Assembly: GCA_000444245.1 (NCBI GenBank)
Contig: ATSW01005833.1
Coordinates: forward strand, 1-20,999
Length of the DNA: 20,999 nt
Reading direction: 5' to 3'
Origin: Botryllus schlosseri
Lineage: Eukaryota > Chordata > Ascidiacea > Stolidobranchia > Styelidae
Shown here in pieces: positions 1 to 9,200 of this stretch (the stretch's first letter is position 1; each line of letters starts with the position of its first letter). The notes below the pieces were generated by a model. That model saw nothing but the letters and a program-made list of their open reading frames with translations. It ran no database searches and was not told where the DNA came from. The translations under genes and the position numbers were made by a program.

Positions 1-66
1 TAGCTCAGTCGGTAGAGCGTTGGACTCTTAATCCAACGGTCGTGGGTTCGAGCCCCACGTCGGGCG
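1..66 (+). tRNA. tRNA-Lys(CUU), 5' end cut by window edge
   Basis: The window begins at tRNA position 8 (T8), so the 5' acceptor strand (7 nt) is outside. The D arm (TAGCTCAGTCGG, box A), the anticodon stem TTGGA/TCCAA with anticodon CTT at 27-29, and the T arm with box B GGTTCGAGCCC are all present. The 3' acceptor strand GTCGGGC (59-65) is followed by discriminator G66. The sequence is very close to metazoan cytosolic tRNA-Lys(CUU). It decodes AAG codons. The bases CCA follow directly at 67-69, which is unusual for a eukaryotic tRNA gene, where CCA is normally added after transcription; chance is a fair explanation. The intact boxes and nearby terminator suggest a working gene rather than a SINE or pseudogene. 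Confidence 0.95.
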
Positions 67-69
67 CCA

Positions 70-73
70 TTTT
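70..73 (+). terminator. Pol III TTTT terminator of tRNA-Lys
   Basis: A run of four T begins 4 nt after the discriminator base of the tRNA, the usual distance for RNA polymerase III termination. It is a minimal run, so some read-through is possible. Confidence 0.7.
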
Positions 74-118
74 ACATTAGCATATCTTTGACTGCCGGCT
101 ATTGGCAGCAGTGCACTC

Positions 119-292
119 TTATCCCGAAATTTGAACATACTTTGTTTCTGCTTCTTTCATCAGATTTGGATTCGATTGCATCAACCCCGCGCTTCGCGAT
201 TCGGATAAGGCGAATTCCAATACGCCGATTTGCCCGAGTACCATCGCTTTTTGCAGAGTATCTTCCCTCGCCATCAACCAATTCTGTTCCGG
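119..292 (-). CDS. Exon 11: terminal cytoplasmic-tail exon
   Basis: The acceptor is AACTCTTCTAG in phase 0. It stays open for 57 codons and stops with TAA at 119-121. It encodes PEQNWLMAREDTLQKAMV, then GQIGVLEFALSESRSAGL, and ends KYVQISG. The Leu/Met/Glu pattern suggests an amphipathic helix, and Y-V-Q-I fits the Yxx-hydrophobic sorting motif. A GTATGT donor lies just before the stop (after GAAACAAA), so splicing to an exon beyond the window remains possible. Confidence 0.65.
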   Translation of the reverse strand, partial: PEQNWLMAREDTLQKAMVLGQIGVLEFALSESRSAGLMQSNPNLMKEAETKYVQISG

Positions 293-3200
293 CTAGAAGA
301 GTTATGAATACTGAGATAGCCTCGCAAAATTAACTTGAGATTGAAAAAAACGGATACCTGAGTTGGGTCTAATAAATTCGAGGTTGATCCATTTGGTGTA
401 GGCTGCGGCGTGACTGCGTTTCTCGCCTTCCATTTTTTTATGAGCCATTGCACTAACAGAACCAGCAAAATACCCAATACAATTCCGGCAATAAGCAGAC
501 CAATTGCCACCAATAAAGGGACCTGAAGGGGAAAATGTCACAGATAAGTAAACGAAATGCACTTTAAAATCCGGCCTGGTCTACCGTAGCTCCTCCGTCC
601 CCTCCTGCAGTGGCTACACCCGCTGCAGCGCCGTCAGTAATCACGACAGCGGCAGTTGTGGCTTCTTCTCCACTGGTCATATCTAGATGATAATGTATAC
701 TGTCCGCCGTGGGCAGAACTTTCACACCGTGGTTTACTATAAGTGCGCAGTGCGCGGATATGGCCAGATAGCCAATTACATGCTCCAGCGTGTCTATTTC
801 TTCCGGGCTGAGCAAGAGGGAGAATGAAAACAGTTCTGCGTTGGACACCACTATAATGCAACCATTAGTCATGACTAGAGTGGTGATTTTTTTTGACATG
901 GAAAAAAAGTCAAAATTAGGACAAAATTGCAGTGTTAGGTCGAAAAATGTCAAAATTGTTTACAGAGTCAAAACTTGTTTGCAACCTGCATTTCCTTTGT
1001 ATCGTAGATTTTGCACTGTCGGTGAACTTATCATTTGACATTTTACAGCTTGTAGCCTACTTTATAGGCCTACCGTTGTAGACGGCACACTGTCTGCTCA
1101 TTCTAAATCATAAACATTCAAATGAAAGACATATGTTGACGCGGTGTTATGCTCAACGTACCGCAATATCCCAACTGAAGCAAGATTTGCGTGGGCATTG
1201 CACGGTTCTTATATCGAGAAGCGCATGATGAAATATTGTGATGTAGAAAACATTGCCAGAATGAAGCAACACTGTTTGTCACCTGCAGTGTACTCACAAC
1301 TTCAGTGTTGTCAGCCAGCAACTTCTGCTGTTGAACGTTCCTTCTCCATTGCTGGCAAGCTACTTAGTAAGGACGGACACTTTCTACCCGATAATGTAGG
1401 AAAGTATATTCCGTTGTACTACATAAATTTTCAATTATTTCCACCATAATGCGTAATGTAATGACTGGAATTCTTCATAGGGCCAGATTTCGTTAAAATA
1501 AAGTTTTTCCATGTAAAAATTTGTCAGTGTATGAGGCAAAAAAGTTTTTTTTTCAGGTCAAACTACTCCGTAAGGACAAACAGCTCTAACCAGAAATGAA
1601 AATAAGTATAGTAGCCTGCAATTCTAATATTTTCTGTGAAAACACCTAAGTCGCATACGTTTGGTCGAATTTGATCAAAATTAAGATTTTTCATGTCAAA
1701 AAACGTCATTTTTTTAGGTAAAAACAATCTCCCTATTCATACCACTGCAATGCCGGTATCTTTTGTATTAACTTTTTGGCATTTGAGAGACCATGGCAAA
1801 AGAAATAGGGCCTAAATAAGAATACTCAATTGCACTATTTCTGAGCGATGAATGGAATTATTGTCATTCTAATCAAGCCCTCTGCGACATGACGCTCTGG
1901 GTCATACTTTCGGTTTGTACCGCATTAATGGTGAATATCTAAGTATCTATAAGCTCAAGCGAAGTAAGCAGGCCTACCCGTCCATAAAAGTGACGATTCG
2001 TGTAACAGGAATTATACATAATTAGATGCAATTGAAACAGCCACGCCTTGCGAAATAGCTCATGTGTCCTAATTTGTGTATATCATAAAGTTGTATAGTC
2101 TGCTATTCGTGGCAAACCTGTTGTGTCGTCAGCTGTGGTCGTCTCATTGGATGCTTCCGTAGTGGTATCGACCGATATATCTGAAAGAAACACACGATTG
2201 TCGATTGTGTGGTGATGCTAGAACAGCGCTTCTCAACCGGGGGTCCGCGGACCCCTGGGGGTCCGTGAAGCATTTTCAGGGGGTCCGCGAAGCCTCAAAA
2301 TATTTGATAACCTAATTTGTATTTTTTTAAACTCGGAGAATCACGAATCCGAGTCGCTTCATTACTAGTAAAACACCAGAGCTCACATCAACAGAATGGC
2401 CGTTTTGGACGAAATGTCCTACTGTGCAGACTCATTTTAATTGCTAAATTGCCAATAGCCCACTGATACAAACATTTTGGTGCTGGAAATATTTTATTGG
2501 GGATTGTGAGAAAGAAAAATTGTGAAGGAGTAAGGTCAATCACGGTGACTTCGAAGTGTTCACAAAAATCCGTTTTCTCCTGTGATACATAATCATTTTT
2601 TCCATAATAACTTAAAGATAAGCTAGATAAAAAAGACCAGGCTTGTTTGTCAATTTGTTGCGATCGTACCCAAATGTGCCATCGGAAGCGTTCCGCGTTA
2701 TTATTACATCGTCACCATCTATATTCGCGGAATGGATTTTTGACACTCGTTCATATCAAATCGAAGGCGCGGATCTTCATGACACGGCCACTTATTTCAA
2801 GAAATGCAGTTGCGGAATTCGCTTTGAAATAATAGAAGTCAACCCAATTTCTACTGATTAGTATGGTCTTATTTTTCAATTTTTCAAGAAGAGTCATTTT
2901 GATTTGTTCCGTGAGTTATTGTATCTATTATGATGATGCTTCCCTGTTGAGTAGTAAGGTATGACGTCATGTAGCCTATTACCTAATTGTGCATGACCAA
3001 TTGACCATATCACTCGTGCTTGACCGCTTTTTATCTTATCTCATCTCTGGTTGGTGGCACAGGGATGTCATAATAAATGTACAGCCAGAAACATTTATCA
3101 CTAAGACTACAGGTATCATTTGAACAAGTCAGATGACGATTGCACGATCATTGAGCTAAATTTGAACTAAAACTTCGTGGGGGTCCGCGGGGTCCGTGAC

Positions 3201-6200
3201 GGTCCGAAAGGGGTCCGCGAAGACAAAAAGGTTGAGAACCACTGTGCTAGAATGACAATTTGTGACTGCAAAATGATGGTTACGCCCTATCAAATACTTT
3301 CTTTGCTAGAAAGGTGTTGTCAAGTTTTTCGCCAGACTTGTCCGTCAAGAATAGATCGATTCGCATACCTGTCGTCGCTGTGGCAGTATCTCCGGACATA
3401 TCCGTCGTGGTGTCGCCGGACGTATCCGTCGTGGTATCGCTGGACGTATCCGTCGTGGTGTCGCCGGACATATCTGAAAGGATATAATAGCAACAATTTG
3501 CACGCGTTACATAAACCAGAATTACTTAAAACAGCGTTACATAAACCAGCCCGTAAACATTCAGAAATTGGTCTTGCCGAGAAACATCTCTGAAAGCGGT
3601 ATCTGGACTAGTGTCACTTCGGGATATGCGATTAGCCTATATTCTGGTCCAGTGGTCTCCAACTCAAAACAGGTCGCGGGCCACTTTTCGAATTTCATAA
3701 AGGCCGCAGGCCGCATGAATTCAGTATCGAGATAAAATGGGCCACACAGTCTAAGAACCACGTTTTAAAATTTTATTTCAGTACAACGCTGTGCTCTCAA
3801 GTCTTAACATGGGTGACGGGCGTTTAGTTACCACAAAAGATATAATATTTTATTAAATAAAAATGCAACAAAAAGATTACGATCATCACTTTCATTCTAT
3901 TTTGAAAATGCGCTGGGCACCTAACCACACCTTTTCATCCCCTAAAGAATCGATAGTGGAATTAGCTAGACGCGGTACCAGCAGAGAGCTTGATCCTGTG
4001 TGGAAGCCCCAAGTGGTTTTCTGAGCGTATGTGTCTAGGCAGTATCTGGGACATTGCACGTCGAGGCAATATGTCTATTCATATCAGGTAATTCATCCTC
4101 CATGGAATGCTATAACCATATCGGGAGCCGTATCAGCTTGTGAGGAATAATGCTGCTGGGCACAGAAGAATAGCCGATTTTGAACAACAACGAAATTTTT
4201 AAATTGAAATCAATTTCAGCATATCAAAATGCTTTACTATACGCATTCTACCGAAATCTCGCCGGGTGTTGATGACCGCTGTTCTAGCCTATACCCTGAC
4301 CGGTAAAATCTTTTATGTCTTGAAACTATCGCTGTAATAGGCAGGTTGATTGTTCGTTACTTTTATTCATATTGACTCGATGTTATGTACATTTGCAACC
4401 ATACTTACCGAATAACGAGTTCGTTGTTGCGGAGATAGCTGTAAATACATGAATATAGGTAAAAAGTATCAGTAAGTTTGTGGATGCTACGAGCAAGAAA
4501 TCCGCACTGTGAACCCGAAGACGAATCATGTGACGTCACAGTCATCCATGAGCTGAGAAACCTGCAGAACTTGCGTTACGTCACAGATACATTGAGACAA
4601 CCAAAAGTATTGAGAGATCACCAGCAAAATGATAGCCACGTTCAAAATCCAAGAAATGGTCGCAATGAGATATGTATACTGCAAAGGTATACATTCAATA
4701 CTATGGAGTTTGAGCCCCTATCCGCGATGAATCTGATTCCAATTTTAACTCCCTGGCCATAAAATCAACCGATCGAAGTCTGAGTATAAGTTCGTGAAAT
4801 TTACCACATTGATCTCCGGCATTCTCAACCGGAGCATGAGGGGAATCCGATTGGCCTTTTCGAGCGTATGGACAGAATCGAATTACATTTGTGTAGCTTT
4901 ACTTTCCGAACGAGTTAAGTAGATTTTTGTTCATTGCGTATTGGTCACAAACTGCCTAAATACCACCGGGTTACGCGCAGAGGCGGTCAAAGTAGTCAAG
5001 AAAGCTACTCAAGTAGAAGTAGAAGTAGTGACGAAAAAATCTATTCAAGTACGAGTGGAAGTACTTCTTCCATAAGCATCCTAAAACTACTTGAAGTAAA
5101 AGTAGAATTGACTGAATTTGAATCTACTCAAGTAAGTAAGTAGTTGTGAAAACGATCGTAATTCGTTCACATGGATTATCAAAAGGTGCAAATAGAGCTA
5201 TGCGCAAGGTCCCGAGCTTGATTCACATTGATGCATACCAGGAGGTATCCAATTTTCGACAGCATAAGCATTCGTCCGCATCATGGGATGAACGATAGTA
5301 TTGATATGGAAATGCGATACTAGTCCTATGTTTACTCGAACAGCACGTTTTAGAAAATATCATGGTATGGCGCCCTCCCTCATATTATAAGGCCCGTATA
5401 GTGTAGTCGAAGAACAGTACGGAGAAGTTGTATAGGATACGGTGTAAACACTTTGCGCGATTAGTAAATGTTAATAAAAAATATGGTGGATCGTAAAAAT
5501 GCGACATTGTGTAGATTCATTTCCGGAAATTAATGGCATTACTAAACTTGCTTTTATACTTCAACATGTATGTTATCCAAACAAAAGAACTGTTATTAAT
5601 TAGAACTCAAAGTATATGATACTGGGAATTGAAAGTGAAATATAAATATTACTTCTGGAAGCGGAACATGTAATTCATGTCTTTAGTCCAGAAAGTTTTG
5701 AAGGTGGTATGCTATAAAACAGCTCTAAAAGTAAAAAAAGTCATAATCCACTTTTCCAGATTATGAAACGTCATGAACTGCTAGATTACGATATGATAAG
5801 CATATGCTATATTGCAAAACTTCAGTTTCAAACGTTATGACGAGCCATATATGCTGTGATGAAATATTTCATATAGGTGAAGGGCGACAATGCGGTGAGA
5901 ACGGAACCACGCCGACCCGCTACCTAAATTATATTCACCGATACTTTCGTAAAATTAATACTGGTCACTCGGTATCCACTGAGCGCGAAGCGCTCTGGGC
6001 TTTACTCAACGTTTATGAAAATTAAATGTTGATACTCCGTGAAAACTGCCCCAGAATTCCTCAGGTTACCTTCCTGATTGGAGGATTAAACTACTGCTAC
6101 TTGACAAACTGAAAATAGCGAAAAGTAACTACGTAGATTACAAAATATTATGAAGTAGAAGTAGAAGTAGCGAATTACTCGAGTAAGTACCAGAAGTAGA

Positions 6201-9200
6201 GGAAAACTACTCGAGTACTTCGAACAAGTAGAAGTAAATCGTTACTGACCACCTCTGGTTACGCGTGAACCTCAATGGATGGGTAGGGCTTCATACACGT
6301 GCTTGGCATCTGTTGTTACTAATGCAATGACTTTTATGCAACCAATTATAATGAAAAAAGTCGGTTGACCAATGGCTGTCAATGTCATACGGGTCCACAA
6401 GGCAGTATACCCTCAATGCAGGGCTATATATCGAGTGATTAAGAGAGATATCAAGATCAGTAAGATGTTTCATATTTGTGATCCCATTACTAATTGCATC
6501 TATGAATTATTTAAAACTTACAGGCAGTAGTCTCATCCCCGGATCCAGAGATATCGAACAGGGAATCTGTCGTTACTGCAAAAATCGGCACAAGTCAATT
6601 ACTTAGCTCTACACTGCGACACGGCAACAATACGTTGGCGTCATTGCCCCGCGTGTGTGTGGTCAGAAATCATTTCCCTTACCTGATGCGGTGGTGGCTT
6701 CCCCTGATCCCTCTGCTGATGCAGTTGTCTCCCCGTCGCCCGACATGGTTGCGTCTTCACATAAAACATCAAGTCACACAAATGATAGCAATTTGGATAG
6801 GTTATACAAGCTCGCGATTGGACATGAACTTTAAAATTGCCTATTTACAAAACTTCTTACATTCAGTCATGAAGCCGCCTAAAATATATTTTTCCAACAT
6901 CATTTCCGACTACAAGTATAAAATCACGCACTGTCCAACATACGCGTTGGCCTGGTTTTAGAGCATATGTGCAACCTATGGAACGTGCCCATTGCCCAAC
7001 GTACATTTAACCAACATGAAATTGTCGTCACTGAACCAACGCCTTTCCAAACTATAAATTTTGAATCGCCATACGGCGGAAAGTGATAACCAAAGACGGC
7101 CTATGTATTTAAAAACTCTAAAAACACGAAAATATTCGTTATACATGTGCGCAGTGGAGGAATTCAATTTGTTTCTTAACCGGTCACATCACAAAAGTCA
7201 ATTTTTCAATATGTTATGTTACAAAAAATGATTAACAGTAACCATTAACGCTATCCGGTTCGCTGATACCATAAAATATCGCGACACGGTTTTATATAGT
7301 ACCGGTGCTAACCGTTTGAATACGATCACTACATGCGAGTCCTACGCGACAGGACTGATATGCCAATAAGACCTATGCTATGCATATCACTCGTAAACTC
7401 TGACTGTTCGAGTGCGCACCCGATCTAGGAGTGTAGCCTCCTAATAGCATTGGTTTTTTTCTCGTGTAAAAAGTATATGCAAAGCGTTACTGGAAGACTG
7501 ATAGAGTGAGCGTATATATCCGATCGGAATGCCGGGCAGCTTTGCGTCTATGATATGAATTGAAAACGTCTATCAAAACCGAATTGATGTTTATGATAAC
7601 ATAAGCTAAGATTTGATTCGGAACTTGTAACTCTAGTTCCGATTATCTGACCATTGTGCCGCATCCATTGTTGTCACACAACGTACGGTCGCTAAGGTCT
7701 ATTGTGAGAATAATATAGTAACCCTAAACGGGGAATCATTCCAGAAATATTCGGCATACTCCATTCGCTGCCCGACTTCACCGCTGTGAGTTCAATCGTT
7801 ACGGTATTTAATGATCAAATTCCCACAGTCCTTACATTATTTTGAATAATATATTCATATCAAAATAAACCCGAGTAATTTCGGCTGACACTCGTCAGAT
7901 ATAACAGTCAACAAATATGGTGGTACTATTGTTGATATACTATTTTCTTTCCGATTCTATAATACTAGTTGCTGACGATTACCTGGGGTTGCACGTAAAA
8001 CAAATGGTTTGAACAAAGGCCTTTAAAAAAATTATTGTTCAATTATGCCATAATTGCCTAAATACTTTCCCAAAACCATGTTTTATGAGTCTACGGACGA
8101 TTACTGCCCGCTATTGCCGACATATACGACATGGGATGGTTGGAACCCTCGAAATAGTCGGCTCAATAGCTGTAGTACGTAGATAAGGTCATTGGTACGA
8201 AATGAATGTTCTGATGATGACCCCCGACTGTAAAAACGCTGCAAGACGATGCAGTCCTGGTTGAAGATATTTTTGGTCCGTATATGAAAAGGGGCTGGAA
8301 GCCTATTTCGTCAAATGAGCTATATATTTACCCAGTATTTTCAATTGTCAATGTCAATCCTCTTGGACGTCACAATTGAATATTTGTGATGTCATGCTTC
8401 AAAAACAACAACAATAAAACATGTTTTAAACATGGGCTTTGATTTAAACATATTTGTTTTGGATTATTTTTGTTTAGAATGCAACCCTACGATTACCCCT
8501 GACAAGGCTCAGCCTACAATATCAGGGTTTATTTCTTTATGAATATAATATTTAAGTTATATATATTGAAGCTTTGTACTTCCAAGAGTCTTTTAAAATT
8601 ATTTTACGTTATTAATTACACACCCGGTCAGATATGGTACTTATGTTACTTATGATACATGATAAGCTCGGCCAAAACTCGACAGAAATAGGTTTGAGGA
8701 TAGAAATGACAAGGTACAAGTTCCAATAACGGGGGAACATATTTATCAGCGGAGTGGAGTTTCCTTCCGATCTGCTTCAAGGCCTCTTATAATTACCTGC
8801 AGTTGTAGTCTCCGCGGTCGTAGAGTCGCCAGACCCTGAGGTCACTTCCCCAGACGAATCACCAGACGAGTCTTGCATGTGAAAACGAAAGGAATATTTT
8901 GTGATTGATATGTACAGGGTTAAAAAGGTCGTCACTTTCGTTCGGACCACGAAGTTCCTATTTCGCGCCATTTCTTAGCTCTAAAAGCTGTAGGCTAAAT
9001 GAGGACGAATTCCCAAAAGGACATTTAGGCGTCCTCGGAGGACATTTTCGAAAACCTGAAAAAGGAGGACAAATCCTCATAAAGGAGTACGTATGGTAGC
9101 CCTTGATATGTCAAACTGTAGACGATTGATTCGAGATAGGCCTATAAATCCACTTCAAATTTTTCATTGTCAATAGGAATGAACACTATAGTGACAAAAA

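Noticed and set aside
88-333. Plus-strand 81-codon frame next to the tRNA
   Set aside because: It is the antisense of exon 11 of the minus-strand gene and has no motif of its own.
302-562. Alternative minus-strand frame over exon 10
   Set aside because: It overlaps the transmembrane exon in another frame. It would fit a phase 1 junction, but it lacks a membrane segment and its stop context is poorer; the phase 0 frame joins both neighbours.
2643-2861. 72-codon frame inside the 2224-3244 hAT element, considered as transposase
   Set aside because: There is no BED finger, DDE region or dimerisation motif, and it is too short to call.
3177-3593. Longest plus-strand open frame (138 codons)
   Set aside because: It runs from the hAT right end through the antisense of exon 7; the YPSWCRRTYPSW repeats are the antisense reading of the 24-bp coding repeat.
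4525-4545. TGACGTCA-like CRE site
   Set aside because: It is a single 8-mer inside an intron with no promoter context, so chance is likely.
4478-4762. Plus-strand 94-codon frame
   Set aside because: It lies in an intron, shows no recognised domain, and has no splice or promoter context.
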